A DNA stretch of 18,782 bases from contig JAVVQG010000022.1 of assembly GCA_036655355.1 (NCBI GenBank), positions 1 through 18,782 on the forward strand, read 5' to 3'. Positions 7,564-14,814 of this stretch are shown here, one piece after another. The DNA comes from JAUNSR01 sp036655355. Lineage in GTDB: Bacteria > Bacteroidota > Bacteroidia > Bacteroidales > JAUNSR01. Within the stretch, counting starts at the first letter, position 1. Every line of letters starts with the position of its first letter. The notes beneath the pieces were generated by a model. That model was not told where the DNA came from, made no database searches, and saw only the letters and a program-made list of their open reading frames with translations. Both the position numbers and the translations under genes were made by a program.

Positions 7564-7765
7564 ATTTCATTTGTATAGATTCTATTTACTACATTAAGGT
7601 CAAATGCGCCATCTATATACCTTTAGTAGGGTATCTCAACTTTAGATGAGCTATGGCGATTTCATTTGTATAGATTCTATTTACTACATTAAGGTCAAAT
7701 GCGTCGTTTAAGTACTAATATACCTATATCTCTTTAGTTAGGCAATTAATCTTTGGAGAGCAAGG
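7564..7765 (+). repeat. Tandem cloverleaf-like repeat, copy L1
   Basis: A 45-bp stretch occurs twice without a mismatch (7564-7608 and 7659-7703), 95 bp apart. After the first copy, AAAT-g-CGCCAT (7602-7612) pairs with ATGGCGATTT (7653-7662) around two small hairpins, ATACC/GGTAT and CTCA/TGAG, giving a cloverleaf-like fold. After the second copy the same order of motifs is only faintly recognisable (TATACC, TTTAGT, CTTTGGAGAGC). A diverged inverted relative lies at 18225-18330. The whole unit lies in the intergenic region between the receptor gene and the ECF sigma gene, and no ORF explains it. It could be a small structured RNA, a mobile repeat or a protein-binding site. Confidence 0.8.
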
Positions 7766-7861
7766 GGTTTTCATTAAACCATTCATTATTTTGGAAGTCA
7801 AATAGTTTATCTCTTATTTAAGTTTTAATTTTAGGGACGAATAGAAAACTAATTTAAATAT

Positions 7862-8413
7862 ATGGCTATCATCAAGGAAGAAGAACTTATAGTTCAGTTG
7901 CAAGATCCCAATACCAGGCGGAAAGCCTTTTCGGAGGTGATTCATGCCTATCAGGAGCGACTCTATTGGCAGATCCGAAAGATGGTAATGGTGCATGAGG
8001 ATGCTGATGACGTGCTTCAGAATACATTTCTTAAAGCTTGGAAAAGTCTGGATTCATTCCGAGGAGAATCGAAACTATCGACATGGCTTTTTCGGATCGC
8101 CATTAATGAAAGTATTACTTTTTTGAATAAACAGAAGCAGGAGCGCGAAATAACCGTAGAGGATGGCGATTCCTATTTGGTGGATAATTTGGAGGCGGAT
8201 GCCTATTTTGACGGTGATGAGTTGCAGCTTTTGTTGCAAAAGGCGATACTTACTCTTCCCGAAAAACAGCGCATGGTTTTTAATATGAGGTATTTTGATG
8301 AGATGAAATATGAAAAGATCTCCGATATACTGGGTACTTCGGTAGGAGCGTTAAAAGCATCCTATCACATTGCGGCGAAAAAAATAGAGGAGTATTTTAC
8401 ACTTCGGGAATAA
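7862..8413 (+). CDS. ECF-type RNA polymerase sigma factor
   Basis: A 183-residue group 4 (ECF) sigma factor. Region 2 spans about 27-95, with the core-binding and -10 recognition stretch DADDVLQNTFLKAWKSLDSFRGESKLSTWLFRIA. Region 4 spans about 126-180, with LPEKQRMVFNMRYFDEMKYEKISDILGTSVGALKAS forming the -35 binding helix-turn-helix. No extra C-terminal domain is present. It heads a three-gene run with a small membrane protein and a Spy-like periplasmic protein, which suggests control of an envelope-stress response and probably autoregulation. The target promoter sequence is not evident. Confidence 0.95.
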   Translation: MAIIKEEELIVQLQDPNTRRKAFSEVIHAYQERLYWQIRKMVMVHEDADDVLQNTFLKAWKSLDSFRGESKLSTWLFRIAINESITFLNKQKQEREITVEDGDSYLVDNLEADAYFDGDELQLLLQKAILTLPEKQRMVFNMRYFDEMKYEKISDILGTSVGALKASYHIAAKKIEEYFTLRE

Positions 8414-8485
8414 AATGAATTTTAAAATTAAACTTTTGACTTTGAATAGAGTCTTAACTATAGATTGCACAGAAAAAAGGAACAG

Positions 8486-8854
8486 ATGGACAAGAATAAT
8501 GAAATAAAAGATTTTGGAACCCGCGAAACCGGTTTTAAAGTTCCTCAGGGATATTTTGAGGAGTTTGAAAAGCGCATGGATTCTTTGATCGATGAGGCGC
8601 AAAAAGAGGATCGGACGCAGGAGCATCTGGCTCCGGTTGTTTCTTTCTCTGCCCGTGTAAAACCATGGATGTACATGGCTGCCATGATGATTTCTTTCGT
8701 GGTATTGTTCCGTATTTTTATAGCACCGGAAGCCCGAGATGAACGTGCCGTTTTGCAGGCAAGAAGCGAAGAGCAGATTGTGTTAGAGGATGCTTTGTAT
8801 GCCTCAGTGAGTGATTACGATTTATATGAATATCTGTATCCCGAGGGGGAATAA
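8486..8854 (+). CDS. Small single-pass membrane protein, probable anti-sigma factor
   Basis: A 122-residue protein from the ATG at 8486; an upstream in-frame TTG at 8465 would add seven residues but is the weaker start. The N-terminal cytoplasmic part carries GFKVPQGYFEEFEKRM (17-31), a short motif I associate with small Bacteroidota proteins encoded beside ECF sigma genes. One transmembrane helix spans about 61-80 (WMYMAAMMISFVVLFRIFIA), and a short acidic, Tyr-rich tail faces the periplasm. It has no HxxxCxxC zinc anti-sigma motif, so the anti-sigma role rests on position and topology alone. It lies 72 bp after the sigma gene and 21 bp before the Spy-like gene. Confidence 0.75.
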   Translation: MDKNNEIKDFGTRETGFKVPQGYFEEFEKRMDSLIDEAQKEDRTQEHLAPVVSFSARVKPWMYMAAMMISFVVLFRIFIAPEARDERAVLQARSEEQIVLEDALYASVSDYDLYEYLYPEGE

Positions 8855-8875
8855 GATAATCGAATTAATAAAACA

Positions 8876-9373
8876 ATGATTATGAAACTATATGTAAATA
8901 AATTAGCTCGTGTTTTGGTGCTTATTCTTTTTGTCGGCATTGCGGTAAACGGCTACGCCCAACCTCCGAAAGAGGGGAAAGGACGTGGTCACGTCAAAGA
9001 GTTTATGGAGAAGAAAAAGAATTTTCTGATCAAGGAAACCGGTATGACGCAGCAGGAAATAACGGCATTTTTTCCTTTGTATGAAGAACTTCAGACCAAG
9101 AAATTCGAGTCTCAACGAGCTGTAAGACAAAAAATGAAGAAAATTGATCAGTCGAAAGAGCCCGTTTCTTCCCAAACTTATGTTGAGGCGTTGGAGATGA
9201 TGAATAATCGCCAGTTAAAGGATGCACAGTTAGACAATGAGTATTTTAAGAAGTTCAGTAAAATCCTTTCTCCCGAGAAGTTGTACCGATTGCATCGTGC
9301 GGAAATGAATTTCAACCGTGAGATGTTACGTGGAGTGGGAGGACCTGGTGCACCGGAACATCGTAAAAAATAA
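8876..9373 (+). CDS. Spy/CpxP-like periplasmic protein
   Basis: A 165-residue protein with a signal peptide (hydrophobic 11-25, cleavage probably after GYA28). The mature part is highly charged and all-helical, rich in Lys, Glu, Gln, Met and Arg. It contains two LTPEQ-like helix starts, GMTQQEITAFFPLYEEL and ILSPEKLYRLHRAEMNF, as in the LTXXQ motif of Spy and CpxP. Those proteins are ATP-independent periplasmic chaperones or stress sensors. Co-location with an ECF sigma factor fits an envelope-stress output or feedback role, though that is inference. The tail is basic and Gly/Pro-rich. A terminator follows at 9426. Confidence 0.75.
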   Translation: MIMKLYVNKLARVLVLILFVGIAVNGYAQPPKEGKGRGHVKEFMEKKKNFLIKETGMTQQEITAFFPLYEELQTKKFESQRAVRQKMKKIDQSKEPVSSQTYVEALEMMNNRQLKDAQLDNEYFKKFSKILSPEKLYRLHRAEMNFNREMLRGVGGPGAPEHRKK

Positions 9374-9425
9374 TAGAATTATATAAGATATAGATTTAGA
9401 TATTAATTAGAGAATAGAATCAATC

Positions 9426-9460
9426 AAAAGGAGGGGGTCGTGAGATTCTCTCCTTTTACT
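9426..9460 (+). terminator. Terminator of the ECF sigma operon
   Basis: AAAAGGAG (9426-9433) pairs with CTCCTTTT (9450-9457) and is followed by ACTTTTAA. It lies 52 bp after the Spy-like stop codon. Confidence 0.75.
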
Positions 9461-9511
9461 TTTAAATCACATTCTAATGGAGCAAATCTTAATTCTGATA
9501 AATTATATGCC

Positions 9512-9578
9512 TCGAAGCACCGCCTTGGTTCGGTCGAAGCAAGGCAGTGCTTCGACCGAACCAAAGCGGTGGTTTTTT
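9512..9578 (+). terminator. Strong hairpin terminator with competing alternative stem
   Basis: Stem B pairs 9518-9540 with 9549-9571: 23 bp with one mismatch and an 8-nt loop, followed by GTTTTTT. Stem A pairs 9512-9526 with 9541-9555: 15 bp with one mismatch and a 14-nt loop. The two share sequence and cannot form together, the layout of a terminator/antiterminator switch. No gene between the previous terminator and this one is convincing, so it could also be a palindromic repeat element. Confidence 0.7.
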
Positions 9579-9644
9579 CATTATCCCGCTTCACAAAATG
9601 AATTTAAAGGATCTGTACGGAATTTTGTGGGGAGGGACCGAAAT

Positions 9645-9681
9645 GTTCCGGATAAGGGGCTTTGTTCCGATAAGGGGCTTT
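9645..9681 (+). repeat. Short tandem duplication
   Basis: GTTCCGGATAAGGGGCTTT (9645-9663) is followed directly by GTTCCGATAAGGGGCTTT (9664-9681), the second copy one G shorter. It is noncoding. The function is unknown; simple slippage is enough to explain it. Confidence 0.8.
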
Positions 9682-9844
9682 CCTGAATTCCCAGTTGTAA
9701 ATATAAGTAAAATAAATAATAAAAATAAATATTCTTTTCGCGAGCGGTAAGGTTATTTTTTACAAATAAAATCGACTCTTGTTTTTATTTATTCCAAAAG
9801 AGAAAAGGAGTTTGTTAACTCTAATGCGTTTATAAACAATTTTC

Positions 9845-9852
9845 TATATTTG
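9845..9852 (+). promoter_or_regulatory. Promoter -7 box of the DPP-IV gene
   Basis: TATATTTG matches TAnnTTTG. It predicts a start near 9860 and a leader of about 80 nt. The -33 element is weak. It probably drives the DPP-IV and lipA genes and perhaps those after them. Confidence 0.65.
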
Positions 9853-9937
9853 CACCTTGACGAATAAAATATTTATCATTAATACGGCGAAGAAAGTGCT
9901 GTAGGCTTGAAAATGACAATAAATGAACGATATACAA

Positions 9938-12118
9938 ATGAAAAAACGAACACTGACATTGGCTTTCGCATCGGCCTTAGGGGGTTTTACTACCCTCATG
10001 GCCGTAAATACCCCGGAATTGAAAGATATCATCAACGGTAAATATCGTACGAAATCTGTATCTCAATTTCGTTCCACTGCCGATGGCGATTATTATACGG
10101 CCTTGAATCCGGAGCGTACCATGATTGTTAAATATGCGTACAAAAATTCAGTACCTGTAGATACGCTTTTCAATTCAGCTACAGCGAAGGAGTGCGATTT
10201 TAAACGAATCGACGGTTATGAACTGAGTGATGATGAGAAAAAATTGTTGCTTTATACAGATTCGGAATCTATTTATCGCCGTTCATTCAAAGCAAAATAT
10301 TACACGTTTGAAATCAGACGAAATTTGGTTAAACCATTGTCTGAAGGGAAACAGCAGGCTGCTCTTTTTTCGCCGAACGGACGAATGGTGGCGTTTGTAA
10401 AAGACAATGACATCTATCTGAAAAAACTTGATTACGATACGGAATCTCAGATCACCAAAGACGGAAAGAAAAATGAGATCATCAACGGTATTCCGGATTG
10501 GGTATATGAGGAGGAGTTTTCGATGAACAGCGCCATGAGTTGGGCGCCGGATAACACCTCATTGGCTTATATCAAGTTCAATGAATCGGATGTGAAAGAG
10601 TATCCGATGCAGATGTTTAAAGGATTGAATCCCTCTTTTGATGAAAATACCCTTTATCCGGGTGAATTCTCTTACAAATATCCGGTTGCGGGTGAAGTGA
10701 ATTCGACGGTAAGCGTACATACGTTTAATGTAGAGAATAAGGTGACGAAGAAAATGGATCTTCTCGTGGGAGAAGAGGATTATATCCCGAGAGTACGCTT
10801 CACTCAGGATCCCTCTAAACTGGCTGTCATGACCTTCAATCGCCATCAGAATCTTTTCCGCATGCATTTTGCAAACCCCGGATCCGGTGTGAGCAAGGTG
10901 GTGCTTCAAGATGAAAACGAAGCGTATGTGAATACAGATAATATGGATTTTATTGAATTCTATCCTGAATTCTTCACATTCGTGAGTGAAAAATCCGGTT
11001 ATAGACACCTGTATCAATATGGCATGAGCGGATCGTTGATGAAACAAATTACGAAAGGCGACTGGGATCTAACGGATTATTACGGATACGACCCGGTATC
11101 GCGCGCTTTCTATTTTCAGGCTGCCGAAGAAAGTCCCCTTGTGCGTGACGTGTATAAAGTAGATGCAAAGGGTGTGAAAACGAAACTTACGACAGACAAG
11201 GGTACGAATAGCGCTCATTTCAGCAAGAATTTCAAATATTTCCAGAACTATCACCAGTCGGCCGATTCTCCGGTGACCGTGTCATTGAAAGATGCCAAAG
11301 GGAAGACGGTTCGTGTGTTGGAGGATAATTCAGCCCTGAAAGAGAAATTGGCGGGACTAGCCTTGTCAAAGAAGGAGTTTTTCCAGTTTAAGGCTCCATC
11401 GGGAGAGGTTTTGAACGGCTATATGATGAAACCGATCAATTTCGACCCCAATAAGAGATATCCGGTATTGATGACCCAGTATAGTGGTCCCGGTTCGCAG
11501 CAAGTTCTAGATCGCTGGGATATGAACTGGCAGCAATACCTCACTTCGCAAGGATACCTTGTGGCTTGTGTGGATGGTCGCGGAACAGGGGCCAGAGGAG
11601 CTAAGTTCGAACGTTTGACATATCGTCAGTTGGGCGTTTTGGAATCGCAGGATCAGATCGCGGCCGCTAAATATCTTGGTACACTCGGTTTCGTTGATCC
11701 TGCAAGAATTGCGATCTGGGGATGGAGTTTCGGAGGTTACAATACATTGATGGCGCTTACCGGAAGTGATGTGTTTAAAGTGGGAATGGCGGTAGCTCCC
11801 GTTACGGACTGGCGATTCTATGATTCTGTTTACACTGAACGTTATATGAGAACTCCGAAAGAAAATCACGATGGCTATGAGGCTTCTTCGGCTTTGAAAC
11901 GTGCGGCCAACTTAAAAGGCAAGCTGTTGATCATTACCGGATCGGCCGATGATAATGTACATCCTCAGAATACATATGAGTTTACAGAGGCTTTGGTGCA
12001 GAATGACATTCAGTTTGATATGCATGTCTATACCAACCGCAACCATTTCATCAGCGGTGGAAACTCGCAATACCATATTTATCGGAAGTTAGTGAATTAC
12101 CTGAATCAGAATCTGTAA
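9938..12118 (+). CDS. Dipeptidyl peptidase IV (S9B serine peptidase)
   Basis: A secreted peptidase that removes X-Pro (and X-Ala) dipeptides from peptide N-termini. It has an N-terminal beta-propeller followed by an alpha/beta-hydrolase domain. I chose the ATG at 9938 because it gives a signal peptide starting MKKR; the ATG at 9923 adds five residues. With the 9938 start (726 aa), the substrate-anchoring Glu motif DWVYEEEF has E191-E193, the nucleophile is S597 in GWSFGGYN, the acid lies in ADDNVH (D671/D672) and the base is H703 in NHFISGG. These match the S9B catalytic triad and double-Glu motif. Periodontal Bacteroidales use such enzymes for peptide nutrition. It ends 13 bp before lipA. 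Confidence 0.95.
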   Translation: MKKRTLTLAFASALGGFTTLMAVNTPELKDIINGKYRTKSVSQFRSTADGDYYTALNPERTMIVKYAYKNSVPVDTLFNSATAKECDFKRIDGYELSDDEKKLLLYTDSESIYRRSFKAKYYTFEIRRNLVKPLSEGKQQAALFSPNGRMVAFVKDNDIYLKKLDYDTESQITKDGKKNEIINGIPDWVYEEEFSMNSAMSWAPDNTSLAYIKFNESDVKEYPMQMFKGLNPSFDENTLYPGEFSYKYPVAGEVNSTVSVHTFNVENKVTKKMDLLVGEEDYIPRVRFTQDPSKLAVMTFNRHQNLFRMHFANPGSGVSKVVLQDENEAYVNTDNMDFIEFYPEFFTFVSEKSGYRHLYQYGMSGSLMKQITKGDWDLTDYYGYDPVSRAFYFQAAEESPLVRDVYKVDAKGVKTKLTTDKGTNSAHFSKNFKYFQNYHQSADSPVTVSLKDAKGKTVRVLEDNSALKEKLAGLALSKKEFFQFKAPSGEVLNGYMMKPINFDPNKRYPVLMTQYSGPGSQQVLDRWDMNWQQYLTSQGYLVACVDGRGTGARGAKFERLTYRQLGVLESQDQIAAAKYLGTLGFVDPARIAIWGWSFGGYNTLMALTGSDVFKVGMAVAPVTDWRFYDSVYTERYMRTPKENHDGYEASSALKRAANLKGKLLIITGSADDNVHPQNTYEFTEALVQNDIQFDMHVYTNRNHFISGGNSQYHIYRKLVNYLNQNL

Positions 12119-12131
12119 TAAGCAGGATACC

Positions 12132-12992
12132 ATGAAAAAACATACACCCAAACCGGAATGGCTTAAAATTAAATTGGGCGATTCCATGGCCTATGCCAAA
12201 ACAAGTGCGATTTTACAGCAATATGGATTGAATACGATCTGTGTAAGCGGGAAGTGTCCCAATCAAGGAGAGTGTTGGAGTCGGGGAACCGCTACCTTCA
12301 TGATCGGTGGTGACGTGTGTACTCGAAGTTGTAAATTCTGCAATACGAAAACCGGCAGACCGCTCCCCTTGGATCCTCATGAGCCGGCGAAACTGGCTGA
12401 GGTGATTGGGAAGATGGGACTGAAACATGCCGTAATTACCTCCGTCGACCGTGATGATCTCCCGGATCTTGGAGCGAATCACTGGGTGAAAACCGTTGAG
12501 GCTGTTCGGGAAGTTAATCCTCGAACCACTTTGGAGGTTTTGATTCCTGACTTTCAGGGACGCGAGGAGTTGATAGCACAGGTTGTGAAAAGCGCACCGG
12601 ATATCATCTCGCATAATATTGAAACGGTGCGCAGATTGACCCCCGAGGTGCGGAGTGCTGCAAAATACGATACGACGCTTCGAGTGATCGCTCAAGTGGC
12701 GGATAGTGGGGTTGTGGCTAAATCCGGACTTATGCTGGGTTTGGGGGAAGAGATGGAAGAGGTGTATGAAACGCTTCAGGATTTGTTGAATGCGGGTTGT
12801 TCTGTATTGACTCTTGGTCAGTATCTGCAACCTACACGAAATCATCTGCCCGTGCAACGTTATGTAGAACCGTTTGAATTTGAGGATATTAAAAGACGTG
12901 CGGAGTTGATGGGGTTCGGTGTTGTGGAGAGTGGCTCTTTGGTGCGTTCCTCTTATCACGCAGAAAATCACATTAAACCAAAACATTTTTAA
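12132..12992 (+). CDS. lipA: Lipoyl synthase
   Basis: A radical-SAM enzyme that inserts two sulfurs at C6 and C8 of protein-bound octanoyl groups, making the lipoyl cofactor of 2-oxoacid dehydrogenases and the glycine cleavage system. The 286 residues carry both required cluster sets. The auxiliary CX4CX5C cysteines are C37, C42 and C48 (CVSGKCPNQGEC). The radical-SAM CX3CX2C cysteines are C63, C67 and C70 (CTRSCKFC). The C-terminal RSSYHA (272-277) supplies the serine ligand of the auxiliary cluster. All key residues are present. It follows the DPP-IV gene by 13 bp, so the two are probably co-transcribed although functionally unrelated. lipB is not in the window. Confidence 0.98.
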   Translation: MKKHTPKPEWLKIKLGDSMAYAKTSAILQQYGLNTICVSGKCPNQGECWSRGTATFMIGGDVCTRSCKFCNTKTGRPLPLDPHEPAKLAEVIGKMGLKHAVITSVDRDDLPDLGANHWVKTVEAVREVNPRTTLEVLIPDFQGREELIAQVVKSAPDIISHNIETVRRLTPEVRSAAKYDTTLRVIAQVADSGVVAKSGLMLGLGEEMEEVYETLQDLLNAGCSVLTLGQYLQPTRNHLPVQRYVEPFEFEDIKRRAELMGFGVVESGSLVRSSYHAENHIKPKHF

Positions 12993-13024
12993 CTCAAAAT
13001 TGTTTAAGAATAAACTGTTGAATT

Positions 13025-13660
13025 GTGGAACGAGTTAAATATCCAACAAATTTAGGAAGAGGGATGATTCCTCTTTTAACGTTTATCTTTCTTGATTTAA
13101 TCATTAATTTCAGATATGCATTTCTGATTTCATTGTTGCTTTTGATACTCCTAATATTGTGGGGAGTTGTAAAATCGAGGCTCAAAACGATTTTTATCAC
13201 GGTAACGATGAGTATGGTGATGTTTCCATTCTTCCTTTTTCCTTATTTTGTGCTTTCGGAAGAGGTGGCGATTAAGATTGTTCCGCTAGTTTCTGAAGTG
13301 TTATTGGTTTTTCTTTTCACCAATATTATTGTTTACAGAAAAGATATTTATAAATCAATTTTGAGAGGGTTTCATCCCACGTGGAAACGCTCTTTTGCTA
13401 GAGACATACATGAGTTTGTCCGCACTACGGTTTTTCTAAATACCCTGTTGTGCGCTCATCTGATCTTATGCGCGGTTTTATTTCTGGTGGCAGGGAAAGG
13501 TTTTTTGAATAACGAATGGGTCAGAAGTGCCGGGTATATCGGCATATTGATTGTTTATCTGTGGGAAGAAACGAAGGGTTATTGGATGAAGGATTATTGG
13601 ATAAGGAAGAAAAATAACGAGGCGTGTTTGACTCAACGAAGAACACCCCTTCTAAAGTGA
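13025..13660 (+). CDS. Six-helix membrane protein, paralogue of the next gene's N-terminal half
   Basis: I do not recognise a named family. The 211 residues hold about six hydrophobic segments: 15-29, 31-48, 56-75, 83-103, 133-157 and 168-182. The start is GTG at 13025; an ATG at 13064 is possible, but the GTG aligns the N-terminus with the paralogue at 13679. The two share order and spacing of helices, a short N-terminal Gly/Pro stretch, and a similar loop and fifth helix (FVRTTVFLNTLLCAHLILCA here, FYYFIGVLCIVIAIYLIICG there), then an aromatic-rich ILI-x-x-Y-x-x-E segment. This copy stops after the sixth helix with a basic tail and has no soluble domain. It lies 32 bp after lipA and 18 bp before its paralogue. 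Confidence 0.75.
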   Translation: MERVKYPTNLGRGMIPLLTFIFLDLIINFRYAFLISLLLLILLILWGVVKSRLKTIFITVTMSMVMFPFFLFPYFVLSEEVAIKIVPLVSEVLLVFLFTNIIVYRKDIYKSILRGFHPTWKRSFARDIHEFVRTTVFLNTLLCAHLILCAVLFLVAGKGFLNNEWVRSAGYIGILIVYLWEETKGYWMKDYWIRKKNNEACLTQRRTPLLK

Positions 13661-13678
13661 ATGAGATAATGATAATAT

Positions 13679-14809
13679 ATGGATAGTAATCGAGGCGTGA
13701 AATTCTTTGGGAATCCGGCCTTTGGGTTGACTCCTTCTTTAGTTTTGGCAATATTAGATACTTTTTTATCTTACAAGATTGCTTTATTGCTCTCATTTCT
13801 CTCATTTCTCTTCACTGTAATCGTGGCCATTTTGCTTTTGCCGCGGTTGGCCAAGAGGGGGGCTTATAATTTTATGTTTCTCATAGACGGATTCGTCTTA
13901 GGATTATTCACATTTCTCTCCTTGTTGCCGATCCAGGAGGAGCTGGAGAGATATACTTCGGTTATAAATGCATCGCTTTTGCTTGTTACCCTTCTGATAA
14001 TCTATTTAAATAAGAAATCGATCGGTAGGCAACTGATCCGTAATATCAAGGGGCGGATGGGTGTGAATCTGAAAAAGAATCTGTATGAGTTTTACTATTT
14101 TATAGGTGTTCTATGCATTGTAATCGCCATTTATCTCATCATTTGCGGAGTATATCTGGTTTGTTTTAAAGAATGGCACAGGCCCCATCTACATGCCCTG
14201 TTTTTTGATAAATTCAGGTTTGTATTGATTCTGGGGATGATGACCTACGAGTACATTCGCGTATATTATCTGAATAAAAAACTACATCAGGAGGAGTGGC
14301 TTCCGATTATCGATGATAAGGGTCGTGTGATCGGCCGAATCGCAAGGTCGATTAGTTCTGAGTATAAAAATAAACTTCTTCATCCCAGGGTTCGTATTTA
14401 TGTTTTCTATCAGGGGATGTTGTACTTGAGCTCGTTGAAGAACAATGAAACTTTCGGAAAGTATAAGTTTGATACGCCGTTCAATCGCGATCTCTTTTTT
14501 AAGGAGGAATTAGGTGATTGTGTGGATGAGATGTTAAGAAAAGCGGGAATTAAACACAAGGTTATGCCTCGCTTCCTTTATCGCCATTTGTATGAGAATG
14601 AGAAGGAAAAGCGCTTGGTTTTTATGTATAAGATCACGCTCAAAAAGGAGGAGGTTGCGATTCGAAAGATGAATTTGAAAGGGAAGTTCTGGACGGAACA
14701 AGAGATTGAGTTGAATAAGGATAAAGGTGTATTCTCGGATCTATTCGAACAAGAGATAGATTTGTTGCAATCCATGATTTTTCCGGTTGAGAGATTGATA
14801 GCTAAGTAA
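13679..14809 (+). CDS. Membrane protein with degenerate C-terminal Nudix-like domain
   Basis: A 376-residue two-part protein. Residues 1-200 form about six transmembrane helices (roughly 19-36, 37-54, 63-84, 93-110, 137-163, 177-197). Residues 205-363 resemble Nudix hydrolases of the IDI-like type: EEWLPIIDDKGRVIGR, LLHPRVRIYVFYQGMLYL, KYKFDT, RFLYRHLYENEKEKRLVFMYK, GKFWTEQEIE and KGVFSDLFEQEI. The Nudix box GX5EX7REUXEEXGU aligns to 269-291 but is ruined: N269 for Gly, K275 for Glu, D283 for Arg and R287-K288 for the metal-binding Glu pair. Hydrolysis of nucleoside diphosphate links is therefore not expected; a binding or sensing role is inference. The gene is followed at 5 bp by miaA. Confidence 0.75.
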   Translation: MDSNRGVKFFGNPAFGLTPSLVLAILDTFLSYKIALLLSFLSFLFTVIVAILLLPRLAKRGAYNFMFLIDGFVLGLFTFLSLLPIQEELERYTSVINASLLLVTLLIIYLNKKSIGRQLIRNIKGRMGVNLKKNLYEFYYFIGVLCIVIAIYLIICGVYLVCFKEWHRPHLHALFFDKFRFVLILGMMTYEYIRVYYLNKKLHQEEWLPIIDDKGRVIGRIARSISSEYKNKLLHPRVRIYVFYQGMLYLSSLKNNETFGKYKFDTPFNRDLFFKEELGDCVDEMLRKAGIKHKVMPRFLYRHLYENEKEKRLVFMYKITLKKEEVAIRKMNLKGKFWTEQEIELNKDKGVFSDLFEQEIDLLQSMIFPVERLIAK

Positions 14810-14814
14810 TAAGA

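Larger units (their letters stand above)
9374..9922. other. 549-bp intergenic region before the DPP-IV gene
   Basis: It holds, in order: a terminator (9426-9460), a pair of competing long hairpins with a U-tract (9512-9578), a short tandem duplication (9645-9681), an AT-rich stretch, and the DPP-IV promoter box (9845-9852). A 69-codon open frame from 9477 runs straight through the hairpins and is not considered a gene. Confidence 0.7.

Noticed and set aside
7564..7703. Two exact 45-bp repeats with a 50-bp spacer, like a minimal CRISPR array
   Set aside because: The 'spacer' is also present in the distant copy at 18225-18330 and forms part of a conserved fold, only two repeats exist, and no cas gene is nearby.
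8465..8485. TTG start extending the anti-sigma candidate by seven residues
   Set aside because: An ATG at 8486 follows directly and begins the typical acidic N-terminus; the extension adds nothing recognisable.
7862..8854. FecI/FecR-type surface signalling with the neighbouring TonB receptor
   Set aside because: The protein after the sigma factor is too small and lacks a FecR domain, and the receptor shows no N-terminal signalling extension before its TonB box.
9477..9686. Open frame of 69 codons after the ECF operon, beginning with an Ile/Leu-rich stretch like a leader peptide
   Set aside because: It runs through two long hairpins and a tandem duplication, has no stop before them, and no amino-acid biosynthesis gene follows.
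10559..11047. 162-codon open frame on the minus strand inside the DPP-IV gene
   Set aside because: It lies wholly opposite a well-supported gene with intact catalytic motifs and shows no domain of its own.
12213..12986. 257-codon open frame opposite lipA
   Set aside because: It is the antisense shadow of a fully supported radical-SAM gene, with an unusual His/Arg-rich composition and no recognisable motif.
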